DNA of 64,000 nucleotides from assembly GCF_013087515.1 (NCBI RefSeq), contig NZ_JABFCN010000019.1, forward strand, positions 1-64,000. Direction: 5' to 3'. Within the stretch, counting starts at the first letter, position 1; each line of letters opens with the position of its first letter. The notes beneath the pieces are model-generated. The model saw only the letters and a list, made by a program, of their open reading frames with translations. It was not told the origin of the DNA and made no database searches. Source of the stretch: Rhizobium sophorae. GTDB lineage: Bacteria > Pseudomonadota > Alphaproteobacteria > Rhizobiales > Rhizobiaceae. The position numbers and the translations under genes were made by a program. Positions 45,295 to 53,464 of this stretch are shown here, piece by piece.

Positions 45295-46166
45295 CCGATC
45301 TGGCCAGCTACAACTTCGCCTATCTCGACGAACAGACCAAGCGGATGATCCGCCGCGCTATCCTGAAGGCAATCGCCATTCCGGGTTACCAGGTGCCCTT
45401 CGCCTCGCGTGAAATGCCGATGCCCTACGGCTGGGGCACCGGCGGCGTGCAGGTGACGGCCTCGATCATCGGACCGGACGACGTGCTGAAAGTCATCGAC
45501 CAGGGTGCCGACGACACGACCAACGCCGTTTCCATCCGCGCCTTCTTCCAGAAGGTCGCCAATGTTGCGGTGACGACGCATACCAAGGATGCGACGATCA
45601 TCCAGACGCGCCACCGCATTCCCGAGGAAAAGCTCGGACCCGGCCAGGTGCTCGTCTACCAGGTGCCGATCCCCGAGCCGCTGCGCTTTCTCGAGCCGCG
45701 CGAGACCGAGACCCGCAAGATGCACGCACTCGAAGAATACGGCCTCATGCATGTAAAGCTCTACGAGGACATCGCCCATAACGGCCGCATCTCGCGGACT
45801 TACGCCTATCCGGTGAAGGTCCATGGCCGCTATGTCATGGACCCGTCACCGACGCCGAAATTCGACAATCCGAAGATGCATATGTCGGACGCGCTGCAGC
45901 TCTTCGGCGCCGGACGCGAGAAGCGCATCTATGCGGTTCCACCCTATACCGACGTCGTCAGCCTGGATTTCGAGGATTACCCCTTCGATATCCAGCGCTT
46001 CGATAAACCCTGCGCCCTTTGCGGCGCCGAGGACGTCTATCTCGACGAAGTGGTTCTCGACGACAAGGGCGGGCGCATGTTCGTCTGCTCCGACACCGAT
46101 CATTGCGAAGACCGCCGCGCGCACGGCCATGCCGGCGAGATGCTGGCCCGGGAGGCTGCAGAATGA
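45291..46166 (+). CDS. phnJ: Carbon-phosphorus lyase PhnJ (radical SAM)
   Basis: The enzyme that breaks the C-P bond, 291 residues. The unusual C-terminal iron-sulphur ligands are visible: CALCGAED near residue 240 and CSDTDHC at about 266-272, matching the four Cys of E. coli PhnJ, which supply the cluster and the catalytic thiyl Cys. Other landmarks: YNFAYLDEQTKRMIRRAILK, YGWGTGGVQVTASI and HTKDATIIQTRHRIPE. It produces 5-phosphoribosyl 1,2-cyclic phosphate and the alkane. Overlaps both neighbours by four bases, so it is tightly coupled. Confidence 0.97.
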   Translation: MTDLASYNFAYLDEQTKRMIRRAILKAIAIPGYQVPFASREMPMPYGWGTGGVQVTASIIGPDDVLKVIDQGADDTTNAVSIRAFFQKVANVAVTTHTKDATIIQTRHRIPEEKLGPGQVLVYQVPIPEPLRFLEPRETETRKMHALEEYGLMHVKLYEDIAHNGRISRTYAYPVKVHGRYVMDPSPTPKFDNPKMHMSDALQLFGAGREKRIYAVPPYTDVVSLDFEDYPFDIQRFDKPCALCGAEDVYLDEVVLDDKGGRMFVCSDTDHCEDRRAHGHAGEMLAREAAE

Positions 46167-46939
46167 ACGATACCCCGCTTCTCAAAGTCCACGACGTTTC
46201 GAAATTTTACGGCAACCGCATCGGCTGCCGCGACGTCTCCTTCGAGCTCTGGCCCGGCGAAGTGCTCGCCATCGTCGGCGAGTCCGGCTCCGGCAAGACG
46301 ACGCTGCTCAACTGCCTCTCCACCCGGCTGCTGCCGAGCACCGGCAGCGTCGAATATCACATGCGCGACGAAAACTACCGCGATCTCTATCGCATGAACG
46401 AAGCCGAGCGGCGTTTCCTGATGCGCACCGACTGGGGCTTCGTGCATCAGAACCCGGCCGACGGCCTGCGCATGACTGTCTCTGCCGGGGCCAATGTCGG
46501 CGAAAGGCTGATGGCGATCGGCGACCGGCACTACGGCAAGATCCGGGCTTCGGCGATCGACTGGCTCGAACGCGTCGAGATCGACGCCGACCGCATCGAC
46601 GACCAGCCGCGCGCCTTTTCGGGCGGCATGCGCCAGCGATTGCAGATCGCCCGCAACCTCGTCACCGGCCCGCGCCTCGTCTTCATGGACGAGCCGACCG
46701 GCGGCCTCGACGTCTCGGTGCAGGCGCGCCTGCTCGATCTCGTGCGCGGCCTCGTCAACGATCTCGGCCTCTCGGCCATCATCGTCACCCACGATCTCGC
46801 TGTTGCCCGCCTTCTCTCGCACCGGATGATGGTGATGAAGGACGGCTACGTCATCGAACAGGGACTCACCGATCGCGTGCTCGACGATCCGCGCGAACCC
46901 TATACCCAGTTGCTCGTCTCCTCGATCCTGCAGGTCTAA
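46163..46939 (+). CDS. phnK: C-P lyase ABC-type ATPase PhnK
   Basis: ABC-fold ATPase that binds the C-P lyase core and is not a transporter subunit, 258 residues. Walker [15 protein letters not shown] near residue 40, signature FSGGMRQRLQIARNL, Walker B LVFMDEPTGGLD. MNDTPLL is the start because it overlaps the phnJ stop as ATGA; the frame upstream is a shadow of phnJ. No permease gene adjoins phnK and phnL, in line with the soluble complex. Confidence 0.95.
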   Translation: MNDTPLLKVHDVSKFYGNRIGCRDVSFELWPGEVLAIVGESGSGKTTLLNCLSTRLLPSTGSVEYHMRDENYRDLYRMNEAERRFLMRTDWGFVHQNPADGLRMTVSAGANVGERLMAIGDRHYGKIRASAIDWLERVEIDADRIDDQPRAFSGGMRQRLQIARNLVTGPRLVFMDEPTGGLDVSVQARLLDLVRGLVNDLGLSAIIVTHDLAVARLLSHRMMVMKDGYVIEQGLTDRVLDDPREPYTQLLVSSILQV

Positions 46940-46969
46940 TCCTCGGCCCGAAACCAGAAAGAAGAAATC

Positions 46970-47677
46970 ATGGCAACGCCCCTCGTCGTTTCCGAAGTCT
47001 CGAAGAGCTTCACCATGCATCTGCGTGACGGCATCAAGCTGCCGGTCGTCTCCGATGTCGCCTTTTCGGTTGCGTCAGGCGAATGCGTCGTACTCGGTGG
47101 CCCATCGGGCATCGGAAAGAGTTCGCTGCTTAAGATGATCTACGGCAATTATGCCGTCGATACCGGCCAGATCCTCATCCGCCACGACGGACGGATCGTC
47201 GACCTCGCCTCCACCGATCCGCGCACCGTGCTCAACGTCCGCCGCAATACACTCGGTTATGTCAGCCAGTTCCTGCGCACCGTGCCGCGCGTCGCGGCGA
47301 TCGACGTGGTTGCAGAGCCGCTGGTGGCACGCGGAGAGGACGCTGTCACGGCACGGGAAAAGGCAGGCGCCCTGCTTGCCAGGCTCAATCTGCCGGAAAC
47401 GCTCTGGCAGCTTCCGCCCGCCACCTTCTCCGGCGGCGAGCAGCAACGCGTCAACATCGCACGCGGCTTCATCACCGAGCACACGATTCTGCTTCTCGAC
47501 GAGCCCACAGCTTCGCTCGATGCCAGGAACCGTGCCGTCGTTGTTGGCATGATAGCGGAAAAGAAGAAGGCGGGTGTAGCCCTTCTCGGCATCTTCCACG
47601 ACGAGGAAGTGCGCGAAGCCGTCGCCGACCGCATCCTCGACGTCCAGCAGTTCTCACCCAGAAAGATCGCTGCATGA
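46970..47677 (+). CDS. phnL: C-P lyase ABC-type ATPase PhnL
   Basis: Second ABC-fold ATPase of the C-P lyase complex, 235 residues. Walker A GGPSGIGKSSLLKMIYG, signature FSGGEQQRVNIARGF, Walker B ILLLDEPTASLD, His loop GIFHDEEV. It is required with PhnGHI to form the ribose phosphonate triphosphate. It starts 30 bases after phnK with AGAAAGAAG ahead, and its stop overlaps the acyltransferase gene as ATGA. Confidence 0.95.
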   Translation: MATPLVVSEVSKSFTMHLRDGIKLPVVSDVAFSVASGECVVLGGPSGIGKSSLLKMIYGNYAVDTGQILIRHDGRIVDLASTDPRTVLNVRRNTLGYVSQFLRTVPRVAAIDVVAEPLVARGEDAVTAREKAGALLARLNLPETLWQLPPATFSGGEQQRVNIARGFITEHTILLLDEPTASLDARNRAVVVGMIAEKKKAGVALLGIFHDEEVREAVADRILDVQQFSPRKIAA

Positions 47678-48291
47678 GCCGCAAGCTGGGCATCGAGCCC
47701 TACTTTCATGAAACGGCGTCCGTCAGCGAATCCACTTTCGGGCGGTATACGGAGGTCTCGGAACGCTGCCGCATCAGCGAGGCCAGCTTCGGTGACTATT
47801 CCTACATCATGCAGGATGGCTCCGTCTGGTGTGCGACGATTGGCAAGTTCGTCAATATCGCCGCCGCTGTGCGCATCAACGCCACCAACCATCCGACCTG
47901 GCGCGCGACACTGCATCATTTCACCTATCGCGCCGCCGACTACTGGCCGGACGGCGACATGGAAACGGACTTCTTCGCCTGGCGGCGCGCAAACCGCGTG
48001 ACGATCGGCAACGACGTCTGGATCGGTCACGGCGCGACCATCCTGCCCGGCGTCAACGTTGGCAACGGCGCGGTGATTGGGGCCGGCGCCGTCGTGTCGA
48101 AGGACGTCGCACCCTATACGATCGTCGGCGGCGTACCGGCCAAACTCATCCGCGAGCGCTTTCCAAGAGAGATCGGAGAACGGATGGACAGGCTCTCGTG
48201 GTGGGACTGGGAGCACGACCGCCTGCGCCAGGCGCTCCAGGATTTCCGCAACCTTGACGCGGAAGATTTCCTGTCCCGCTACGGCGGTTAA
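47674..48291 (+). CDS. Hexapeptide-repeat acyltransferase of the phn operon
   Basis: Left-handed beta-helix acyltransferase of the phosphonate-operon type (TIGR03308), 205 residues. Hexapeptide turns run from about 5 to 60 (SESTFGRYTEVSERCRISEA) and 108-165 (VTIGNDVWIGHGATILPGVN). The likely catalytic His lies in NATNHPTWRATLHHF. Xenobiotic acetyltransferases share this layout. It overlaps phnL by four bases. It may acetylate aminoalkylphosphonates, doing the job of the unrelated PhnO of E. coli, for which I see no gene; that is inference. Confidence 0.88.
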   Translation: MSRKLGIEPYFHETASVSESTFGRYTEVSERCRISEASFGDYSYIMQDGSVWCATIGKFVNIAAAVRINATNHPTWRATLHHFTYRAADYWPDGDMETDFFAWRRANRVTIGNDVWIGHGATILPGVNVGNGAVIGAGAVVSKDVAPYTIVGGVPAKLIRERFPREIGERMDRLSWWDWEHDRLRQALQDFRNLDAEDFLSRYGG

Positions 48292-48318
48292 AACCTCCGA
48301 TATGGGGGCGGAGAATTG

Positions 48319-48344
48319 TGACAGGACTTACACAAATATGACAT
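48319..48344 (-). promoter_or_regulatory. Candidate Pho box upstream of phnC
   Basis: Read on the minus strand, ATGTCAT-ATTT-GTGTAAG has the 11-base Pho-box period (48344 down to 48328), and a further TGTCA-like unit lies near 48319-48324 slightly out of phase. The orthologous phoCDET operon of Sinorhizobium meliloti is PhoB-activated. The match is weaker than the one before phnG. Confidence 0.45.
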
Positions 48345-48405
48345 GCGAGGTTCATCAAGCGGGACTAATGCGATGCTGACAAGGCCTGGATCGCAAGGGA
48401 AGAGC

Positions 48406-49251
48406 ATGATGTTCGAGCTGAAGAATGTCACACGTCGTTTCGGAAAAAAGCTCGCTGTCGATTCCGTCACGCTCGCCATTCCCCAAGGCCAGATGGTCGG
48501 CATCATCGGCCGCTCCGGCGCCGGCAAGTCGACGCTCTTACGCATGATCAACCGCCTTCAGGAGCCGAGCTCTGGCTCCGTTCATTTCGCCGGCGTCGAG
48601 GTCTCCGGGCTTCGCGGCCAGGCATTGCGCAACTGGCAGCGCGACTGCGCGATGATCTTCCAGCAGTTCAACCTGGTGCCGCGCCTCGACGTTCTCACCA
48701 ATGTCATGCTCGGCCGCCTCAATCATCGCTCGACGCTTATGAGCCTGCTCAACATCTTCACCCGCGAGGAACGCGTCCATGCCATCGCGGCACTCGAACG
48801 CCTCGGCATCGAGCAGACGGCGCTGCAGGCAGCCGGCACGCTTTCCGGCGGCCAGCAGCAGCGCGTGGCGATCGCCCGCGCGCTGATGCAGAACCCGAAG
48901 ATGCTTCTCGCCGACGAGCCGATCGCCTCTCTCGATCCGCTGAACGCCAAGATCGTCATGGATGCGCTGCGCGACATCAACGAGCGCGAAGGCATCACCG
49001 TCATCACCAACCTCCACACGCTCGATACCGCCCGCAGCTATTGTGAGCGCATCGTCGGCATGGCCGGCGGCCGCGTCGTCTTCGACGGCCAGCCCTCGGA
49101 GCTGACCGCCGAAGCGGTGAAGGAAATCTACGGGACCGACAAGGACGGCGCCGGCATCGACGAAACGCTGACCTCGACCAGCCTCGAATCCAAGCGCCGC
49201 GCCGCGGATCTCTCATCCGGCATGGTGGCCAAAGCCGCTGCCGTGCACTGA
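48406..49251 (+). CDS. phnC: Phosphonate/phosphate ABC importer ATPase PhnC
   Basis: ATPase of the phosphonate importer, 281 residues; the same genes are called phoCDET in Sinorhizobium meliloti, where they also carry phosphate. Walker [16 protein letters not shown], signature [15 protein letters not shown], Walker [14 protein letters not shown] start at the ATGATG at 48406, with AAGGGAAGAG ahead; two upstream Met codons (48343, 48373) lack good sites. A C-terminal extension of ~30 residues follows the ATPase fold. First gene of the transporter set. Confidence 0.94.
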   Translation: MMFELKNVTRRFGKKLAVDSVTLAIPQGQMVGIIGRSGAGKSTLLRMINRLQEPSSGSVHFAGVEVSGLRGQALRNWQRDCAMIFQQFNLVPRLDVLTNVMLGRLNHRSTLMSLLNIFTREERVHAIAALERLGIEQTALQAAGTLSGGQQQRVAIARALMQNPKMLLADEPIASLDPLNAKIVMDALRDINEREGITVITNLHTLDTARSYCERIVGMAGGRVVFDGQPSELTAEAVKEIYGTDKDGAGIDETLTSTSLESKRRAADLSSGMVAKAAAVH

Positions 49252-49323
49252 CCGTTTCCGGCCGACGGGACAACGGTCGGAAAAATAACTGACAAACAAA
49301 CCACGTCACAAAAGGAGACTTCC

Positions 49324-50235
49324 ATGTCTGCATTCCGCAAGATCCTGATGGCAACCATCGCCGTCGCCGCCCTCGCCAGCAATGCCGCTGCCCAGGACGT
49401 CAAGGTCCTCCGCATCGGTCTCGATGGCGGTGAAAACGAAGCCGACCAGGTTCGCCGCACCGAATGCGTCAAGCCGGGCCTGATCGCCGCCACCGGCGTC
49501 TCCGAAGTCCAGCTCTTCCCGTCGCCGAACTACAACGGCGTCATCCAGGGTCTCCTTGGCGGCACGATCGACCTCGCCGTCATGGGCGCCGCCTCTTACG
49601 CCGCGGTCTATATCAAGGATCCGAACGCCGTCACCCCGGTTCTGACTACCAAGCAGGCAGACGGTTCGACCGGCTACTACTCGATCATGGTTGCGCGCAA
49701 GGACTCCGGCATCAAGACACTTGCCGACGCCAAGGGCAAGAAGCTCGGCTTCGCCGATCCGGACTCTACCTCCGGCTACCTTGTTCCGAACGTTGCCCTT
49801 CCGAAGGACACCGGTGCTCCGGTCAAGCAGTACTTCTCTGAAACCGGCTTTGGCGGCGGCCACGAGAACCTCGTTCTCGGCGTTCTCGATAAGAAGTTCG
49901 ATGTCGGTACCACCTTCGGTTCCGGTCAGGGCGACTGGGCGCAGGGCTACACCTCCGGAAATCTGCACCAGATGGTCACCAAGGGCCTGCTCGACATGGA
50001 CGATATCGTCGAAGTCTGGAAGTCGCCGCTCATCCCGAACGGTCCGTTGATGGTTTCCCAGAAGCTGCCGGCCGACCTCCAGAAGAAGGTTACCGCCTAC
50101 TTCGCCGAACTGCCGAAGACAGACAAGAGCTGCTTCGAATCGTTCACGGGCGGCGGCTACGTTGACTGGGCGCCGGTCGACCAGAGCTTCTACCAGACGA
50201 TCATCGACGCCCGTAAGGCCGTTATCGGCGGCTGA
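49324..50235 (+). CDS. phnD: Phosphonate-binding protein PhnD
   Basis: Periplasmic binding protein, 303 residues. The signal peptide MSAFRKILMATIAVAALASN is followed by mature sequence beginning near AQDVKVL. PhnD-family motifs: QLFPSPNYNGVIQGLLGGTIDLAVMG (parts: FPSPNYNGVIQGL and DLAVMG), SIMVARKDSGIKTLAD, FADPDSTSGYLVP. It has an optimal AAAGGAG site and unusually C-rich, uniform codon use, suggesting high expression. A terminator hairpin follows before phnE1. Confidence 0.95.
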   Translation: MSAFRKILMATIAVAALASNAAAQDVKVLRIGLDGGENEADQVRRTECVKPGLIAATGVSEVQLFPSPNYNGVIQGLLGGTIDLAVMGAASYAAVYIKDPNAVTPVLTTKQADGSTGYYSIMVARKDSGIKTLADAKGKKLGFADPDSTSGYLVPNVALPKDTGAPVKQYFSETGFGGGHENLVLGVLDKKFDVGTTFGSGQGDWAQGYTSGNLHQMVTKGLLDMDDIVEVWKSPLIPNGPLMVSQKLPADLQKKVTAYFAELPKTDKSCFESFTGGGYVDWAPVDQSFYQTIIDARKAVIGG

Positions 50236-50256
50236 TCCTCAGTCTGAACAATCTCG

Positions 50257-50286
50257 CGGCGGCATCATGATGATGCCGCCGTTTTT
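50257..50286 (+). terminator. Terminator-like hairpin between phnD and phnE1
   Basis: CGGCGGCATCAT (50257-50268) pairs perfectly with ATGATGCCGCCG (50270-50281), followed by TTTTT (50282-50286). It lies 22 bases after the phnD stop and 17 before the phnE1 start. Probably a partial terminator that favours the binding protein. Confidence 0.8.
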
Positions 50287-50303
50287 CAGGAAGGAAGCCA
50301 CAT

Positions 50304-51284
50304 ATGGCGCACTCGGCCGGCGCGGACTCTCTGAGCGGATTGCAGGAGAGCTCCCGCACCATCCTCGATCATTATCAGAGCCAGGTTCGAACGCGGCGGA
50401 TCTATACCGTCGTTTCAATCGTGGTCTTCCTGATCATCCTCGGCGCCTCGCTCGATTTCGCCAACAGCGCCAATTCGGGCAAGTTCTTCGAGCGCCTTCC
50501 CTATTTCTTCGACTTCATGAAGAGCTTCGTGCCGGACAGTCCGCTGGAGATTTTCCGCGCCATGTTCGACCTGCCGTCGCCCTTCTCCGACGGTTCGATC
50601 AAATACGACTATACAAGCGACCGCGTCTGGATCACCGATAGTTTCTACATCCCGAATTTCTTCTACCAGCTCGCGATCACGCTCAACATCGCCATCGTCT
50701 CCACCATTCTCGGTGCGAGCGGCGCGTTCTTGCTCTGCTTTTTCGCTTCCACCAATCTGGTCGGTGCAGGCGTGACGCGCTGGGTCGTGCGGCGCATCAT
50801 GGAAATCATGCGCGCCTTCCCGGAAATCGTCATCGCCGGTCTTCTCGCCGCGATCCTGTCGATCGGTCCGATTTCGGCGATCATCGCGGTATGGGTCCAT
50901 ACTGTCGGCGCGCTTGGGAAGTTGTTCTTCGAAGTCGTCGAGAATGCCGACATGAAGCCGGATGAAGGCCTGCGCGCCGCCGGCGCCGGCTGGCTGGAGC
51001 GCGTGCGCTTCGCCATCCTGCCGCAGGTGTTGCCGAACTTCGTCTCCTACACGCTGCTGCGGACTGAGATCAACGTGCGCGCCTCGACCATTATCGGCGC
51101 CGTCGGCGGCGGCGGCATAGGCGAGGTCTTCAGCCTGTCGATCGGACGCGACCATGCTGCCAAGACCTATGCGATCATCATCCTGCTGCTGATCACCGTC
51201 ATTTGCGTCGACCAGTTCTCGGCCTGGCTGCGCCGCCGGCTGATCGGCAAGCAGTCCTTCGAATTTGGCCGGGGAGCGGCGTGA
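50304..51284 (+). CDS. phnE1: Phosphonate ABC importer permease PhnE1
   Basis: Inner-membrane permease, 326 residues. A first helix (IYTVVSIVVFLIILGASLDF) is followed by a ~90-residue periplasmic segment before the core PhnE domain (FFYQLAITLNIAIVSTILGA, MRAFPEIVIAGLLAAILS). The ATPase-contact loop is near ENADMKPDEGLRAAGAGWLE and IGAVGGGGIGEVF. AGGAAGGAAG ahead of the ATG begins just after the terminator T-run. Its TGA overlaps the phnE2 ATG. Confidence 0.93.
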   Translation: MAHSAGADSLSGLQESSRTILDHYQSQVRTRRIYTVVSIVVFLIILGASLDFANSANSGKFFERLPYFFDFMKSFVPDSPLEIFRAMFDLPSPFSDGSIKYDYTSDRVWITDSFYIPNFFYQLAITLNIAIVSTILGASGAFLLCFFASTNLVGAGVTRWVVRRIMEIMRAFPEIVIAGLLAAILSIGPISAIIAVWVHTVGALGKLFFEVVENADMKPDEGLRAAGAGWLERVRFAILPQVLPNFVSYTLLRTEINVRASTIIGAVGGGGIGEVFSLSIGRDHAAKTYAIIILLLITVICVDQFSAWLRRRLIGKQSFEFGRGAA

Positions 51285-52636
51285 TGTCCTCTGTTCCGAC
51301 CATCAACGCTGCCGAGCGCAACCGCCTGCTGTCCGCCTATCCGGACGTCTTCCATCGCAGCTTCATGCAGCGCTGGGGTCTGCTCCTCATTTCAGCTGCG
51401 GTCTTCGTTTACCTAGCCTTCTGCTTCGCCTTCTTCAACGTCATCCCCACCTTCGTGAACGGCAACTGGGACCGCGCGGCGATCTATGTCCAGGACTGGT
51501 ATTCCTGGCGCGCCCAGCCGCGCCTGCGTTTCCAGAACGATCAGGTCGTCCCCCAATGGACGAGCCGCCGCCAGTATCCCGAGGGCGGCGATATCAACTG
51601 GCTGAAACCCAATGCCGATGGCAGCCGATACACCGTCACCTTCGGCAGCGACGGCGACCGCTTGGAAGTGACGCCGAGCCACGTCGACGTCTATATCGAC
51701 GGCAAGCTCTATCCCGTGACCATTACCCGCGATCGAGCCTCCCTGCCGTCCGATGCGCCCGCCCAGATGGCGCAGGACGACAACAAGGTGAACGTCTATT
51801 ACGGCTTCGCTGGACAGGCGGAAATCCGTACCAGCCAGGTCTACGTCCAGCGCCGCTTTCTCGGCTGGGCAAACTTCTTCTTCGATACGCGTTCGCCCTT
51901 CTGGGGCCGCAACCTGCCTGAGGTCGTCGGCCTGATGTTCTCCGGTGAACGGCTCGATCCGAACCAGTCCAATGCCTCGCTGGCGTTGGACAACTTCCTG
52001 AACAACGCAAGCTGGCAGCATGGCGACATCCTGTCGAAGTTGATGCAGACGCTGGTCATGGCCTTTGTCGGTACGCTCTTCGGCACGCTGGTCGCTTTCC
52101 CGCTCGCCTTCGTCGCCGCACGCAACATCACGCGGAGCCGCGCTGCGAACTGGGCCACGAAGCGGCTCTTCGACTTCCTGCGCTCGATCGACATGCTGAT
52201 CTGGGCGTTGTTCTTCACCCGTGCCTTCGGCCCAGGGCCGCTTCCGGGCATCGCGGCTATCTTCTTCACCGATACGGGCGCGCTCGGAAAGGTCTATGCC
52301 GAAGCGCTTGAGAACATCGACGATAAGCAGCGTGAGGGCGTGAAATCGGTCGGTGCGGCACCGGTGGCCGTCCAACGTTATGGGGTCATCCCCCAGGTCC
52401 TGCCGGTGTTCATCTCGCAATCGCTCTATTTCTGGGAATCGAATACCCGCTCGGCGACCGTCATCGGCGCCGTCGGTGCGGGCGGCATTGGCCTCAAGCT
52501 GCTCGAATCCATGAAGACCAATTCGGACTGGGACAAAGTCGCCTATATGGTCCTGCTGATCCTCCTCGTGGTCTTCGCCTTCGACAATCTCTCGAATGCG
52601 CTGCGTTCGCGCGTGATGGGAAAAAAGGGCCACTGA
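51284..52636 (+). CDS. phnE2: Phosphonate ABC importer permease PhnE2 with large periplasmic insert
   Basis: Second permease, 450 residues, far longer than the ~260-residue E. coli PhnE. After the first helix (LLLISAAVFVYLAFCFAFFN) comes a periplasmic stretch of about 170 residues rich in beta-type sequence (RYTVTFGSDGDRLEVTPSHV, VDVYIDGKLYPVTITRD) before the core permease domain (LMQTLVMAFVGTLFGTLVA, IGAVGAGGIGLKLLES). I start at MSSVPTI, overlapping the phnE1 stop. The insert may contact PhnD; function unknown. Confidence 0.92.
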   Translation: MSSVPTINAAERNRLLSAYPDVFHRSFMQRWGLLLISAAVFVYLAFCFAFFNVIPTFVNGNWDRAAIYVQDWYSWRAQPRLRFQNDQVVPQWTSRRQYPEGGDINWLKPNADGSRYTVTFGSDGDRLEVTPSHVDVYIDGKLYPVTITRDRASLPSDAPAQMAQDDNKVNVYYGFAGQAEIRTSQVYVQRRFLGWANFFFDTRSPFWGRNLPEVVGLMFSGERLDPNQSNASLALDNFLNNASWQHGDILSKLMQTLVMAFVGTLFGTLVAFPLAFVAARNITRSRAANWATKRLFDFLRSIDMLIWALFFTRAFGPGPLPGIAAIFFTDTGALGKVYAEALENIDDKQREGVKSVGAAPVAVQRYGVIPQVLPVFISQSLYFWESNTRSATVIGAVGAGGIGLKLLESMKTNSDWDKVAYMVLLILLVVFAFDNLSNALRSRVMGKKGH

Positions 52637-52755
52637 CGAATTGACGCCATCATCATTCTGTCACGGAAATCTTTTAGCCGGGAGCCTGCTTGCGGTTCGC
52701 CGCCAAATCACTGCACTGTGCGCTCCCCGTTTGGACGATCCCCAGGATAAAAGCC

Positions 52756-53451
52756 TTGCGCTACGCTCTCTATTTCTCGCCGCCGAAGGATGATCCCCTG
52801 ACCGGCGCGGCCTCGCTCTGGCTCGGCCGCAATGCCTTCACCGGCGAGACCTATCCAGCACCGGACCATGAGCAGTTGGGTGCTGCAGAACAATTCGAGC
52901 TGACCGCCGACCCCCGCCGCTACGGCTTTCACGCAACGATCAAGGCGCCGTTTTCGCTCGCCTCCTCGGTCACCGAGAAAGATCTCATGACCGTTGCCGA
53001 GGATTTTGCCCAGCGCACGCAAGCCTTCGAGATTCCTGAACTCGTGCTTGGCCAGCTCGGCCGTTTTTTTGCCCTCGTTCCCGGTTCTCATCATCAACCT
53101 CTTCAGGATTTCGCCGCGAAGGTGGTAAGGTCATTCGAACCGTTCCGCGCAGCGCTTTCCGAGGCCGATATGGCGCGGCGCAACCCGGAGAAACTCAGCG
53201 ACAGCCAGCGCGCCCATCTGCAGCGCTGGGGTTACCCTTACGTCATGGAGGATTTCGGCTTTCACATGACGCTGACCGGCCAGGTGCCCGAGACACGCGC
53301 CGAGGTGATGAAGGCGATCCTGACCGAGCAGTTTGCCGATTTTACCGGCCGGCCGCTTTCGATTTCCGGCCTTGCCGTCTTCATCGAGGAGACGCGCGGC
53401 GCCCCGTTCAAAGTTCATTCCTGGCTGCCGCTTGCCGGCGCCAAACGCTGA
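52756..53451 (+). CDS. DUF1045 phn-operon protein, 2H-phosphoesterase-like
   Basis: Cytosolic protein of the phosphonate-operon DUF1045 family (TIGR03223), 231 residues. It carries two HxT motifs, RYGFHATIKAPF near residue 58 and DFGFHMTLTGQV near 169, the signature of 2H phosphoesterases, which cut or form cyclic phosphates. I start at TTG 52756, with AGGA eight bases ahead, giving MRYALYFSPP; TTG 52690 is in frame. It lies 13 bases before phnM. No phnP is seen in the cluster, so this protein may open the ribosyl cyclic phosphate made by PhnJ (inference). Confidence 0.85.
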   Translation: MRYALYFSPPKDDPLTGAASLWLGRNAFTGETYPAPDHEQLGAAEQFELTADPRRYGFHATIKAPFSLASSVTEKDLMTVAEDFAQRTQAFEIPELVLGQLGRFFALVPGSHHQPLQDFAAKVVRSFEPFRAALSEADMARRNPEKLSDSQRAHLQRWGYPYVMEDFGFHMTLTGQVPETRAEVMKAILTEQFADFTGRPLSISGLAVFIEETRGAPFKVHSWLPLAGAKR

Positions 53452-53464
53452 AAGACCTGACGCT

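Noticed and set aside
46163..47677. phnK and phnL as transporter ATPases
   Set aside because: Their family belongs to the C-P lyase complex and the true importer ATPase, phnC, is separately encoded with phnD and both permeases.
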